A stretch of 64,000 nt of DNA from Methanofollis sp. UBA420 (GTDB taxonomy: Archaea; Halobacteriota; Methanomicrobia; Methanomicrobiales; Methanofollaceae): positions 482,042 through 546,041 of the forward strand of contig NZ_DAGX01000005.1 of the NCBI RefSeq assembly GCF_002498315.1, read 5' to 3'. Under the pieces are notes generated by a model. That model worked only from the letters and a program-made list of their open reading frames with translations. It made no database searches and was not told the DNA's origin. Both the position numbers and the translations under genes were made by a program. Shown one piece after another: positions 43,585-52,721 of the stretch (its first letter is position 1; the number at the start of each line of letters is the position of its first letter).

Positions 43585-43929
43585 ATGCACACCCGCATGC
43601 GCCTCCAGACTGTCGTACTTCTTCTCCTCCCGGCCCTGCTCGCGGTGCCGGCCGTAGCCACGGATGCCGTGCCGTCCTTCCCCCTCGTGAACCTGACGCC
43701 CTTCGGGGACGACCGCTCCCTCAACGCCACCCCGGCGGACTATCGCGCCGCAGCGACGCCGCAGGAACTCCTGCGTATTCCGGCCGACGCCCGCGGCCAC
43801 GGCGCAAAGGGGGAGGCGGCAGTGGACACCACATATCTTGTCCTCACCGCCGACGACCTCGCCGTCCTCCTGCTCTTCGCCGGGATACTGGCCGTCTGTT
43901 GGGCTCTCGTGCGGAGGTTCGGGAGATAG
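43585..43929 (+). CDS. small exported membrane protein, 114 aa
   Basis: The protein has a signal peptide or first membrane helix (RLQTVVLLLLPALLAVPAVA), an extracytoplasmic region of about 60 residues and a C-terminal membrane helix (LAVLLLFAGILAVCWALV) ending in RRFGR. It is not recognised. The start could also be the internal ATG at 43597. It converges on the UPF0216 gene, with six bases between the stops. Confidence 0.7.
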   Translation: MHTRMRLQTVVLLLLPALLAVPAVATDAVPSFPLVNLTPFGDDRSLNATPADYRAAATPQELLRIPADARGHGAKGEAAVDTTYLVLTADDLAVLLLFAGILAVCWALVRRFGR

Positions 43930-43935
43930 AACCGG

Positions 43936-44367
43936 TCACCCGATCCCGATCTGGATCACGGTCGGGTATTTCTGCATTATCGCGTAGACGATCGCGTTCG
44001 AGACCCAGAGCCGCCCTTTATAAAACTCGCGCATCGCCCCGAGTTCGCCGAGCGTCTTGAGGGCGAGGAGCGCCGTCCCGTCCCGGAGATAAAAACTGTC
44101 CCGCACCTCGGGCGAGAAGGAGAAGACGATCGGGAGCCAGAGGCGGTCGTGCATCTCGCGGGGGAGGCGGTCGCCGAGGGTCCGGATCACCTCCCTGTCG
44201 AAGACGTACTCCTTCCCTCCCTTCGTCGTCGACGACGGAACTTTCTCGTCGAGCAGGCGGGCGAGGGTCTTTCTCTCGGCCACGAGGGCGTCGTTGATCC
44301 GCCCGGCCTCGATGCCCATCCACCGCCTGAGGACCGACTCGTCGTCGATGTTCGGCCGGTATGCCAT
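43936..44367 (-). CDS. UPF0216 (DUF61) family protein
   Basis: The 143-residue protein has the archaeal UPF0216 pattern: LARLLDEKVPSSTTKGGKEY, FDREVIRTLG, LWLPIVFSFSPEVRDSFYLRDG and the end YPTVIQIGIG. The family is archaeal only and of unknown function. Length is normal. Confidence 0.92.
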   Translation of the reverse strand: MAYRPNIDDESVLRRWMGIEAGRINDALVAERKTLARLLDEKVPSSTTKGGKEYVFDREVIRTLGDRLPREMHDRLWLPIVFSFSPEVRDSFYLRDGTALLALKTLGELGAMREFYKGRLWVSNAIVYAIMQKYPTVIQIGIG

Positions 44368-44407
44368 CGGTTCCCTGAGGGGGAGGGAGCGAGATATAGT
44401 TTTGCCG

Positions 44408-44944
44408 TCACCTCTTCACCCGGAGGTATGCCGATATCGCGAGAATGGACACACCGACGGCAAGCCCGAATTCCAGGATCGGGGTCGAGACGTCGCTCCT
44501 CCAGGTGACGGCCTGCCCCAGGACGAGCACGGCCAGGGCGATGACGACGACGCCGAGGAGTTTGGTCTCCAGATCGTCGAGGTCGCGGATCTCCACCCAG
44601 CCGGGGAGAGGGGCCTTGGCGATGAAGAGTTCGTACAGGCCCAGGGAGATGACGTAGAAGACCGTGGCCACGAGGAAGATGTCGATGATCTTGATGGAAA
44701 TGGAGAGCAGTGCTTCCAGGGCTGCGGGCTCGAAACTGAGGGCGGTGAATGTCTCAAGGACCGTCAGGACGGTGAGGACGAACCCGAAGACAAAGAGACT
44801 GACCGAGACCAGGGCCGACCCGATCACGGCAAGGATGAAGAGCCAGCCGCTGGAGGACGCGAGCATCTCCATAAACACACGGGACGAGCCCCCACCCGTC
44901 CGGCCGTCGGTCGGTCCTCCCCCGGGCTCTTTTTTCATGGCCAT
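44408..44944 (-). CDS. UPF0114 (YqhA-like) membrane protein
   Basis: The 178-residue protein has four membrane helices and the YqhA signatures IDIFLVATVFYVISLGLYELF and WVEIRDLDDLETKLLGVVVI. An N-terminal cytoplasmic stretch of 25 glycine- and charge-rich residues precedes them. The role is unknown. An alternative start is ATG 44938. Confidence 0.9.
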   Translation of the reverse strand: MAMKKEPGGGPTDGRTGGGSSRVFMEMLASSSGWLFILAVIGSALVSVSLFVFGFVLTVLTVLETFTALSFEPAALEALLSISIKIIDIFLVATVFYVISLGLYELFIAKAPLPGWVEIRDLDDLETKLLGVVVIALAVLVLGQAVTWRSDVSTPILEFGLAVGVSILAISAYLRVKR

Positions 44945-45010
44945 ACCCCTTCCCCGGGAGGGGAAGGGAGGCAGGACGATATAATACTGCTCCCCGGAGT
45001 CCCCGGCCGC

Positions 45011-45541
45011 CTAGTCGTGCGCCATCTGGTCGATCGCGGCCGTGACCGCCAGCACGAGGGCGGCGTCGTGGCCCGTTTCGATCTCCACGCCGTAGGTGTC
45101 CCGGATACGGAACCATTTCTTCGAGACCTCGGCGACCTTCTCCCGCCCGGCCTCGATCCTGTACTCGTGGTCCAGGATGTTCCCCTGGATGCTCCAGTCC
45201 TCGCCGTCCGGGATCTTCACCGTCCACCTGTCCCGGAGAGGGGAGATCAGGGCCTTCTTGATCGTGGCGGCCGTGCCGCCTTCGGCCTTTTCGATCTCCA
45301 TGGTGTCCTTGATATGGAGCATCCTCTCCTGGATCTTGTAGAGGTCCTTCCCGTCGCTGTCCTGGATCACCAGGGTGTTCCTGATGCGCAGCATCTTGCC
45401 GTCCACTTTATAGGTCTTCTTTCCCGCGGCGTCCTCGATCCAGTAGTCGTCCCCGATGGAGACGAGTTTCTCTTTCATTTTATACCGTTGTGCGGCTTCC
45501 TCTCCGCCCTTCCGGGCGACTTCTCCCCTTCTTCGCAACAT
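45011..45541 (-). CDS. LURP-one-related (LOR) family protein
   Basis: The protein has the LOR/tubby-like core from QRYKMKEKLVSIGDDYWIED onward: repeated strand blocks TYKVDGKMLRIRNTLVIQD, DLYKIQERMLHIKDTMEIEK, RWTVKIPDG and WSIQGNILDHEYRIE, and the terminal helix VLAVTAAIDQMAHD. The 12-stranded barrel is related to phospholipid scramblases and Tubby; the role in prokaryotes is unknown. ATG 45541 gives 176 residues; ATG 45478 gives 155 and starts closer to the domain. Confidence 0.87.
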   Translation of the reverse strand: MLRRRGEVARKGGEEAAQRYKMKEKLVSIGDDYWIEDAAGKKTYKVDGKMLRIRNTLVIQDSDGKDLYKIQERMLHIKDTMEIEKAEGGTAATIKKALISPLRDRWTVKIPDGEDWSIQGNILDHEYRIEAGREKVAEVSKKWFRIRDTYGVEIETGHDAALVLAVTAAIDQMAHD

Positions 45542-45809
45542 ATCTCTCGCCTCTTTCTCTCCCGGACCGCCCTCGTCGTCCGCCAGACGGCGGTCCGCTA
45601 CCGGGGTCACTACCCCGGGACCGGCATTATACTTTTCCCGAAAACCGGGCATCTGCCCGGCACCGCGGCCCCGGCGGCGGTCCACCCATATTTATATACG
45701 GTCGTGAATATCTCCTGCCTGCCATGCATCCGGGAACGCAATCTCGTCCGTGCAGACACTGCTTCCTGCCGGACCCTCCCGGATGCCGATGGCCAGGAGG
45801 ACGAATTCC

Positions 45810-46163
45810 ATGAACGAATCAGATTCGCAGAAGTTCTGGATCGGCGTGATAGGCGGGCTGTTGGTGGCGCTTGTCATCAATTACCTCATCACCATCGGCG
45901 GCGCCTTCGTCGGGGGGATCGTGGCAGGCTGGATCGTGCGAGGGGGCGCAAAGAACGGCGGGAAAGCGGGCGTTTATGTCGGCCTCCTGAACGCGGTCGT
46001 GCTGGCGGCCGCCATCCTGGTGTATGGCATCGAGACCGCCCCGGGCGACATCAGTTACCTGGGGTTCCTCGGGTCGACGCTCTTCATCGTCGTCGCCCTC
46101 TTCCCGCTCTTCGGCCTCTTCGGCTATGTGGGAGGGCTCATCGGGGGGTCGCTGACGAAGTGA
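45810..46163 (+). CDS. DUF5518-type membrane protein
   Basis: The 117-residue protein has four membrane helices rich in glycine (WIGVIGGLLVALVINYLI, GGAFVGGIVAGWIV, LNAVVLAAAILVYG, FPLFGLFGYVGGLIGGSL). The compact glycine-zipper type is common in Methanomicrobiales and haloarchaea as DUF5518. ATG 45810 has GGAGG eight bases upstream and is preferred to the earlier ATGs. Its last 15 codons recur as a relic at 49.84-49.89 kb. Confidence 0.82.
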   Translation: MNESDSQKFWIGVIGGLLVALVINYLITIGGAFVGGIVAGWIVRGGAKNGGKAGVYVGLLNAVVLAAAILVYGIETAPGDISYLGFLGSTLFIVVALFPLFGLFGYVGGLIGGSLTK

Positions 46164-46197
46164 CGGAGGGGGATGCTCCGAAAAAAAGTGTTGGGTT

Positions 46198-49100
46198 TTA
46201 TCTCCTCTTCCAGAGGACGACTGCCGCGATGAGGAGGACGGCCGCCCCGCAGAGGAGGAGGATCATGGTGGGGAAGGGCTGCGGTGTCTCCGCCGGGGGC
46301 GATGCCGGTGTTTCAGTCACCGGCGGGAGGGGTTCTGTCGTCCCGGCCTGTGCCCCGACGTCCGGCACTTTGACGGCGACGGGTGCTGGTTCTCCGCCGA
46401 TCGCAAAGAGGGAGAAGCCCGGACTCTGCGCCGAGAAGTGCCAGGAGGTCTCGTCCTCACCTGTGACCTCGGTGGGGAGGGCCTGCCAGGCGCCGTCGTG
46501 GTAGCGGTAGAGCACGACGTCCGCCGGGTCGATACTGTTCTCCGCCAGCCACGCCTTCGGGATGCTGAAGAGGATGAGGGCACCCTCGATCGCGTCGTCG
46601 GTCGTGTGGTAGATCGTCACCTCGTCGTACTCAAAGACCAGACCGGCCGGGGCCTCGACGCCGGAGGGGATGCCGCTCCGCCCGATGGTGACAAGGAGAG
46701 TCTGGATGCTCTCGCCGACCGTCACCCTGATCTCGTAGATGGCCGGGCCCCGGAATGCCAGGGTGCCGCTGCCGCCGGCCGGGATCTTTCCTGTCGAGTC
46801 GGCAGCGAGGTCGGAGTGCCTGCCGCTCGAACCTGATGAGGATGAGGTGGGTGTCGGGGTCGGCAGGGCTTCGAGGGCGAAGGCGACCTCTGTCGTCTCG
46901 TCCGGAGAGACCGTCACCGTCCGGTTCTCAGGGGTTTTGTAGCCGGCGAGGACGACCGTGACATTGTGCTCTCCGGGCAGGATGTCTTCCAGGGTCGCGT
47001 TGGTCAACCTTCCGGTGTCCACGCCGTCGAGGACGATCCGGGCCCCGGCCGGGACGGACGAGACGTTGAGGATCCCGCACACTTCTTCGAGGTCGAATAC
47101 GACGGGCACCGTCTCGCCCGGAGAGACCGTCACCGTCCGATTTTCAGGGGTCACGTAGTCGGCGAGGGTGACGGTGATCGTGTAGTCGCCGACAGGGAGG
47201 GAGAGGGAGGTGTCTGTTGTGCGGGTGATGTTCACGCCGTCCAGGTGGATGTACGCCCCCGCGGGCGTCGAGGCGATTGCCACCGTCCCGCCGTACACCA
47301 GCGGGAGATGGTCGGTGCCGAACTCCTCGCCGTCGTTCATGGCGATGAGCAGCGGTTCGTCGCAGATGCCGTCGAAGTCCGCGTCAGCACACCACTCCGA
47401 GATGTTCTGGGCGGGGTCATTCAGCCAGAGGTTGCCGCCGAGGTACGGCCCGCCGGCGATGTTCGTCCCCGGCGTGCGGGATGTGTTCAGGATTGCGGAG
47501 AAACTTTCTATGATGTCGCTTTCTCTAAATTCGGGTTCTTCGGATTCCCTTTCGGCACGGATATTGTCGAGGTTGTCGAAGCGGCAGTTGGCGATGATGA
47601 TCCCGAATGAGTCATAGAAGAACGCCCCGCCGCCGGAACTCTCTAACTCATCGTCGGAGGACTCCAGACTCCGCGGGACGTCCCCGTCGTCGTGGTCGGT
47701 CACGGTGTTGCCGGTGAACGTGGTGCCGGTGATGGTGATGTTCTCGCACCACCCGATAAATGCCCCACCACCGTTGGTTGCGTCGTTTTCGGTGAAGGTG
47801 ACATCGAAGACCCCGGAATCTGTGCAGTCATCGAAGTATGCCCCGCCGCCGTACCTGGTCGCGTTGTTGGCTGTGAACGAGAGGTCGGAGAGCCTGACGC
47901 CGGATGATTCATAGAGATATGCCCCGCCGCCACGATCCGCGTTGTTGCGTGTGAAAGTGATGTCGGAGAGCGTGACGTCGGATGTCTCATAGAGATCCAT
48001 CCCGCCGCCAGAGTTCGCCGTGTTGGTGATGAAGATGACGCCGTTGAGCGTGATCCCCGAAGATTCCCAGAACTCCGCCCCGCCGCCATAATCCTCCGCT
48101 TCGTTGCCGGTGAAAGTGACGTCGGTGAGCGTGGTGTTCTCGCAATAATGGAACTCCGCCCCGCCGCCATACGCCTCTGCTTCGTTGCCGGTGAAAGTGA
48201 CGCCGGTGAGCGTGGCGTTCTCGCAATAATGGAACTCCGCCCCGCCACCACACTCCTCTGCTTCGTTGCCGGTGAAAGTGACGCCGGTGAGCGTGGCGTT
48301 CTCGCAATAATGGAACTCCGCCCCGCCGCCGCTGTTGATTGCGGTGTTGTTCTCAAAGGTTGTTTCGAGGAGTGCGAGACGTGTACAGTCCACGAATAGT
48401 GCGCCGCCGCCGGAACCATAGTAATCGTCGTCGAATAACTCAGAACTCATGAGAGCCGGCCCGCCGCCACCGTAGATCGCGGCGTTGCGTGTGAAGGCGG
48501 TACCGGTGACCGTGATCCTGGTGCATGTCACGAAACATACTCCGCCGCCAACGCCTGCACTATTTTCGGTGAACTCTGTCCTCTCGACCGAGAGATCATC
48601 GACATATTCGGCATAGAGCGCACCGCCACCAGGATTTACACTCGGACCGCCGATTGCCCCATTCCCGACGAAGGTGCAGTCTGCGATGGTGAGGCCCCGG
48701 ATGTGGTCTTCAGGATCCCCGGCGGCGTAGATCCCGGCGGCGTTGCCGGAGATGTTGAGGCCGCGGAAGGTCGCGTTGTCCGCTGTGACGGCGAAGGCCG
48801 GTGCCGCGGGGCCGGGGGACATCGGTGCTACCGCCGAGGGGCCGACCGCCGAGGGGCCGGCGATGAGGGGTTGGGCGGGCGAACCTTCCCACTGTTTGAC
48901 CATCACGTCGGGGACGTTGATGGTAATGCCGCTCTCGTAGACGCGGTCCGCCGCGCTCTCCGCCATGCCCCAGATGCGGATGGTGTCACCGTCTCCGATC
49001 TGATCCTGGATCTCCCAGAGACTGGTGACGTTACCGCTCCCCTCGATCTTCGAGACATTCCAGATGTGGGGGTGGATGACCCCGGCCCTGGCGGCGATCA

Positions 49101-49569
49101 TGAGGGGTGTTTCTTCCTCCGCGACGATCTCGATCGACGTGGTGTTCGCGAGGTGTGCGCTCGCGTTGGTTGCGGTGAGGGCGACGGTGTAGGTGCCGGC
49201 CCCGGTGAAAGTGTGAGTAAGGTCAGGGCCGTCTGCGTCCGCCGCGACGCCGTCGATTGTCCACTCCCAGATGTCGACCGCCGGACCCGTCGCCGTCCCG
49301 GTGAACCGCACGGTGAGCGGCACCGGGCCGTCAGGGGGATCGGCGGCGAGCGAGAGTGCCAGTAGCGTTTCCACTGGTGTCTCGGTTTCCACCGGCGTCT
49401 CGGTTTCCGTCGGGACTGAGATATTCGTAATCATTTCATAGGACGCCACTGTTTCGGGCGGGACTGTGCCCTCTTCATCCCCGGCGACCGGGCCGATGAT
49501 ACAGGCCAGGGCCACCAGCAGGAATAGAAAAATAGGTACTTTCTTCCCTAATGGGGGGATTTTTTCCAT
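46198..49569 (-). CDS. surface protein: PKD, parallel beta-helix, PEGA repeats, PGF-pre-PGF
   Basis: The 1123-residue protein has a signal peptide, then a PKD domain (about 70-145, LSLAADPPDGPVPLTVRF...HTFTGAGTYTVALTAT). Residues about 250-700 form a right-handed beta-helix with many units of GGG(A)EF..C....T.TGVTFTGNEA. Two PEGA domains follow (STPAGAYIHLDGVN, SVPAGARIVLDGVD), then a PGF-pre-PGF-like domain (VVLYRYHDGAWQALP, SPGFSLFAIGG) and a C-terminal membrane helix ending KRR. It is a cell-surface polysaccharide-binding or structural protein. ATG 49569 has GAGGTGG six bases upstream and is favoured over 49584. Confidence 0.92.
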   Translation of the reverse strand: MEKIPPLGKKVPIFLFLLVALACIIGPVAGDEEGTVPPETVASYEMITNISVPTETETPVETETPVETLLALSLAADPPDGPVPLTVRFTGTATGPAVDIWEWTIDGVAADADGPDLTHTFTGAGTYTVALTATNASAHLANTTSIEIVAEEETPLMIAARAGVIHPHIWNVSKIEGSGNVTSLWEIQDQIGDGDTIRIWGMAESAADRVYESGITINVPDVMVKQWEGSPAQPLIAGPSAVGPSAVAPMSPGPAAPAFAVTADNATFRGLNISGNAAGIYAAGDPEDHIRGLTIADCTFVGNGAIGGPSVNPGGGALYAEYVDDLSVERTEFTENSAGVGGGVCFVTCTRITVTGTAFTRNAAIYGGGGPALMSSELFDDDYYGSGGGALFVDCTRLALLETTFENNTAINSGGGAEFHYCENATLTGVTFTGNEAEECGGGAEFHYCENATLTGVTFTGNEAEAYGGGAEFHYCENTTLTDVTFTGNEAEDYGGGAEFWESSGITLNGVIFITNTANSGGGMDLYETSDVTLSDITFTRNNADRGGGAYLYESSGVRLSDLSFTANNATRYGGGAYFDDCTDSGVFDVTFTENDATNGGGAFIGWCENITITGTTFTGNTVTDHDDGDVPRSLESSDDELESSGGGAFFYDSFGIIIANCRFDNLDNIRAERESEEPEFRESDIIESFSAILNTSRTPGTNIAGGPYLGGNLWLNDPAQNISEWCADADFDGICDEPLLIAMNDGEEFGTDHLPLVYGGTVAIASTPAGAYIHLDGVNITRTTDTSLSLPVGDYTITVTLADYVTPENRTVTVSPGETVPVVFDLEEVCGILNVSSVPAGARIVLDGVDTGRLTNATLEDILPGEHNVTVVLAGYKTPENRTVTVSPDETTEVAFALEALPTPTPTSSSSGSSGRHSDLAADSTGKIPAGGSGTLAFRGPAIYEIRVTVGESIQTLLVTIGRSGIPSGVEAPAGLVFEYDEVTIYHTTDDAIEGALILFSIPKAWLAENSIDPADVVLYRYHDGAWQALPTEVTGEDETSWHFSAQSPGFSLFAIGGEPAPVAVKVPDVGAQAGTTEPLPPVTETPASPPAETPQPFPTMILLLCGAAVLLIAAVVLWKRR
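48061..48330. repeat. 81-bp intragenic tandem repeats in beta-helix region
   Basis: A nearly identical 81-bp (27-residue) unit is repeated with exact period: the block CGCAATAATGG starts at 48141, 48222 and 48303, and a more diverged copy precedes it. Each codes for one or so beta-helix turn with the CENATLTGVTFTGNEAE core. Such identical copies are prone to expansion and contraction. Confidence 0.8.
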
Positions 49570-49838
49570 TTTAAGCCACCTCATAAACTGGACGTCAGCT
49601 TCCCCGGATGCAAAATGAGATCGCGCCTCACGGGGGGCTGAGATGCTCGCGATTCCATTTTGTTACATATATATGTTGGTATTTTGACCGATAGATTCTA
49701 ATAATGACATTGTTGAACGTATATTTTTCATTTAAATGATATGGACATTGGAGATGCAGTACGGAACATAGTACAGGTTTTTTCGGGGAGGCAAAACGAG
49801 AGAGGGGGACGTCGCGAGTGTCCCGGAGAAACGTGCTC

Positions 49839-49889
49839 GACCCCTTCGACTATGTGGGCGGGCTCATCGGGGGGTCGCTGACGAAGTGA
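49839..49889 (+). pseudogene. 3' relic of the DUF5518 gene
   Basis: The last 15 codons of the DUF5518 gene recur here: DYVGGLIGGSLTK and the TGA stop, almost base for base, including ACGGAGG after the stop. The upstream 40 or so bases do not match. So a fragment was copied across the beta-helix gene, or the region was rearranged with DUF5518 ends at both sides. Confidence 0.7.
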
Positions 49890-49979
49890 CGGAGGTGCCG
49901 GGGTCGTCGCACGCATGCAAATGCATTTATAATGTGTGTCATATGTCCAGAGAAGAGCCCGGAATACGGAGGGGATGTG

Positions 49980-50690
49980 ATGAAAAAATTGTTTGTTTTT
50001 GCGTTTGTGATCCTCTGCTTCGGCGCAGTGCTCATCGCGGGATGCGCACAGCAGGGACCTGCCGAGCCGACGCCGACGCCCACCGCAACGACCACTGAAG
50101 AGACGCCGGCAGCGACGGTCACCACGGCAGAGACGACGCCGACGGTGACGGAGACGGGAGTTCCAACCGGAAATGAGACCGACATCTTCAGGACTCTGAA
50201 CACGATGCCGGAATACTCCGTGCTTCGCGAACTGCTCCTCCTTGCCGGACTGGACCAGACGCTTGCAACAGAGGGGCCGTATACGCTCTTTGCACCGGAT
50301 AACACCGCTTTCGCAACGAGCCTCACGAAGGACCAGACGAACGCGATCCGGGCCGACCCGGCTCTGCTTGAACCGGTCCTCCTCTACCATGTCGTCGAGG
50401 GGACGTACACGGCGACCGACCTCCAGAATGTCACCTCTCTCACGACGCTGGAGGGCAGCACGCTGAAGGTCACGGTGTCGGGCGATACGGTGATGGTGAA
50501 CGGCGCAACCGTGGTGGAGGCCGACATTATGGCGACGAACGGCGTGATCCACGGCATCGATGCCGTGCTGCTGCCGCCTGACGTGACCATGCCCTGGACG
50601 ACGACGGCGACGACAGGGACAGAGACGACCGCGGCAGAAACAACCACAGAGGAGACGACGACGGAGGAGACCACGGCGGCGGGGGCCTGA
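49980..50690 (+). CDS. fasciclin (FAS1) domain lipoprotein
   Basis: The 236-residue protein has a lipoprotein signal with cysteine in LIAGCAQQ, a Thr/Pro-rich linker of 40 residues, one FAS1 domain (about 75-205: SVLRELLLLAGLDQTL, YTLFAPDNTAFA, LLYHVVEGTY, ATNGVIHGIDAVLLP) and a threonine/glutamate-rich C-terminal tail. FAS1 domains mediate adhesion; in methanogens the ligand is unknown. The start at 49980 follows TATAATG at about 49930. Confidence 0.92.
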   Translation: MKKLFVFAFVILCFGAVLIAGCAQQGPAEPTPTPTATTTEETPAATVTTAETTPTVTETGVPTGNETDIFRTLNTMPEYSVLRELLLLAGLDQTLATEGPYTLFAPDNTAFATSLTKDQTNAIRADPALLEPVLLYHVVEGTYTATDLQNVTSLTTLEGSTLKVTVSGDTVMVNGATVVEADIMATNGVIHGIDAVLLPPDVTMPWTTTATTGTETTAAETTTEETTTEETTAAGA

Positions 50691-50857
50691 TCTCCCCCGT
50701 ACTTTTCTGCGGAGAACGATTTTTCCGCCTTCACGATGTACAGATCTGCCGGGTAGGGTACACGACGGGCCGGACCATACCGCAGATCCTGTGCCCCCGA
50801 CTTTTGTTTCACGCCCCGCGAGGACGGATTATATAGGGGGGCGCCGAATTTTCCTCC

Positions 50858-51529
50858 ATGTCCCCCCGCGTGATCATCCACACGACGGTCAGTCTCGACA
50901 GCGCGACCACCGGCTATGATATCGACATCGGCCTGCACTACGAAATCCTCCTCGCCTTCGGGCCGGAGGCGATGCTCGTGGGTTCGACGACGGCGCGGAC
51001 AGGCATCGAGACTTTTATGGACATCGACCAGCCGGAGGGCCCCGCGGACCTCCGGAGGCCGGCGGTCAGTCCCGACGACCCCCGCCCGATCGGCGTCTTC
51101 GTCGACAGCAGGGGGGTGCTGAAGGGCCTGCTCCACTTCTACCGGCAGATGGAGCATATCAAGGACGTCGTCGTCCTGGTCTCCGCCGCGACGCCGGAGG
51201 ACTACATCGCGTACCTCCGGGAGAGGGAGTACCCCTTCATCAGGTGCGGGGCGGAGCGGGTCGACCTCAAAGCGGCGCTGGACGAACTCGAAGCGCGTTT
51301 CGGGATCTCCCGCGTCGCCACCGACAGCGGCGGCGGCCTCTCCGGCGCCCTGATCGAGGCGGGGGTCGCCGACGAGGTCAGTCTGGTCGTGACGCCGACG
51401 ATCGCGGGGGCGGGGTGCACGAAACTGTTCAGGGGGGTGGACGCGCCCGTCGACCTGGAGTTGATCGGGTCGAAGGAAGTGGGGAAGGGCAGGGTGCACC
51501 TGCGGTATGGGGTGAGGAAAAAGGAGTGA
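50858..51529 (+). CDS. RibD C-terminal (DHFR-fold) reductase
   Basis: The 223-residue protein matches the RibD_C/diaminohydroxyphosphoribosylaminopyrimidine reductase fold: VIIHTTVSLDSATTG at the start, PEAMLVGSTTARTG, PIGVFVDSRGVLKG, FGISRVATDSGGGLSGALIEAGVADEVSLVVTPTIAG and the end KGRVHLRYGV. In archaea this family holds the riboflavin/deazaflavin pathway reductase and related enzymes; which one this is cannot be set from sequence. NAD(P)H dependence is expected. Confidence 0.85.
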   Translation: MSPRVIIHTTVSLDSATTGYDIDIGLHYEILLAFGPEAMLVGSTTARTGIETFMDIDQPEGPADLRRPAVSPDDPRPIGVFVDSRGVLKGLLHFYRQMEHIKDVVVLVSAATPEDYIAYLREREYPFIRCGAERVDLKAALDELEARFGISRVATDSGGGLSGALIEAGVADEVSLVVTPTIAGAGCTKLFRGVDAPVDLELIGSKEVGKGRVHLRYGVRKKE

Positions 51530-51572
51530 GAGGGGGAAAGGGTCGGCACGCCGGGCGCAGATCACCCTGCCA

Positions 51573-52340
51573 TTACACGGCCAGGGTATCCTGGAGGAAC
51601 CGGCCCAGATGTTCGATATCGGCGGAGTCCGCCTCGACTTCGTCCCCCCGGAGCCCCGCCAGGGCGAGGGACGGGTCCACCGGTATCACCGCGGCGATGG
51701 CGTGCCTGCCGCCGAGGGCGTCGCACATGAAGTGTTCGCTGGATCCGTCAACCTTGTTCAGGACGAAAAATACCGGTTTGTCGATGCTTGTGCTCAGCTC
51801 TGCAACTTTTTCGGCCAGTTTGAGGGATTCGTAGGAGGGATCGATCACCATGAGGACCGCGTCCGCATTCTCCTCGATACCCCTCCCGAAATGTTCGATA
51901 CCGGCTTCGGTATCGGTGATGACCACTTCGCCCGGCTTCACCTTCAGGTTCCCGATGAACTGTTTTGCCATCATCCCCATCGCACATGCACAGCCCTCGC
52001 CCGCCTCGTGGATCTTCCCGATGGCGATGAGTTTCACGCCGTCATGTCCCGAGAGGTACGCGGGGGGAATATCGACAAAACCCCATTCCTTATCGAAAAA
52101 GGAGACCGAATCATAGTTCGGGGCTGCCTGAAAAATTTTCTCCACCACGGCCTGCTTACCGCCATAATACCCCATGAAGTCGGGGGGAAGATCGACCCCC
52201 AGCTGCCGGTGGAGGCCGAAATTCGACTCGTCGGTGTCGACGACAAGGACGGAACAGCCATTTTTTGCAAAATTTTTTGCAAGGAGGGACGCGATGGTGC
52301 TTTTCCCGCTCCCCCCTTTTCCGCATACGACAATCTTCAT
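51573..52340 (-). CDS. CooC-like MinD/ParA-family ATPase
   Basis: The 255-residue protein starts MKIVVCGKGGSGKSTIASL with the deviant Walker A at residues 7-15. Later blocks DTDESNFGLHRQLGV, GEGCACAMGMMAKQ, EVVITDTEAGIEHFGRG and VIDPSYESLKLAEKV are those of CooC, which inserts nickel into carbon monoxide dehydrogenase, or of the related ferredoxin-like maturation ATPases. No CODH gene is in the window. ATG 52340 is chosen because the Walker motif needs to be near the N-terminus. Confidence 0.9.
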   Translation of the reverse strand: MKIVVCGKGGSGKSTIASLLAKNFAKNGCSVLVVDTDESNFGLHRQLGVDLPPDFMGYYGGKQAVVEKIFQAAPNYDSVSFFDKEWGFVDIPPAYLSGHDGVKLIAIGKIHEAGEGCACAMGMMAKQFIGNLKVKPGEVVITDTEAGIEHFGRGIEENADAVLMVIDPSYESLKLAEKVAELSTSIDKPVFFVLNKVDGSSEHFMCDALGGRHAIAAVIPVDPSLALAGLRGDEVEADSADIEHLGRFLQDTLAV

Positions 52341-52590
52341 GGTCAACTCCCTTAAGACAATATATGAAATAGATAACACCAAATAATAAAGTATCGAAAA
52401 TAATCACACCGCTGCTGAACAAACGCCGGCTCCGCAGGGCGTGAAAAACAAAGTATCCCTGCATCTTCCCCGATATCGGGGAGAAACGCCATCTCCCACG
52501 TGCGTTTTGCAAAAAAAACCGGCCGTAAAATGCATTGTTCACATGAGGAGAGATGCGAGGGATGATCTTCCTCATCACTTGCTCACGATC

Positions 52591-52625
52591 GGTCTGTCCC
52601 GGCCCGATCCCGGGCGGGATAGACC
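52591..52625. promoter_or_regulatory. hairpin upstream of methyltransferase pair (1)
   Basis: GGTCTGTCCCG pairs with CGGGATAGACC over 11 bases with one G:U, closing a 13-base GC-rich loop. It lies in the 380-base gene-free stretch between the CooC-like gene and the methyltransferases. Confidence 0.5.
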
Positions 52626-52667
52626 AAAAGGAGCATGAGAAAATCTGTGAAGTCCCCGGGAGAACAC

Positions 52668-52704
52668 GGGTTCATCCCTGCACTCCTCATCCCGGGATGA
52701 ACCC
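52668..52704. promoter_or_regulatory. hairpin upstream of methyltransferase pair (2)
   Basis: GGGTTCATCCC and GGGATGAACCC are a perfect 11-bp inverted repeat with a 15-base loop, 17 bases before the first methyltransferase ATG at 52722. In RNA this would cover the ribosome site approach; as DNA it is a candidate operator. Confidence 0.55.
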
Positions 52705-52721
52705 GACATGGAGAAGAGAAC

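Noticed and set aside
44294..46504. 736-codon plus-strand frame across several small genes
   Set aside because: Antisense to UPF0216, UPF0114, LOR and overlapping DUF5518 in another frame; no ribosome site and no domain.
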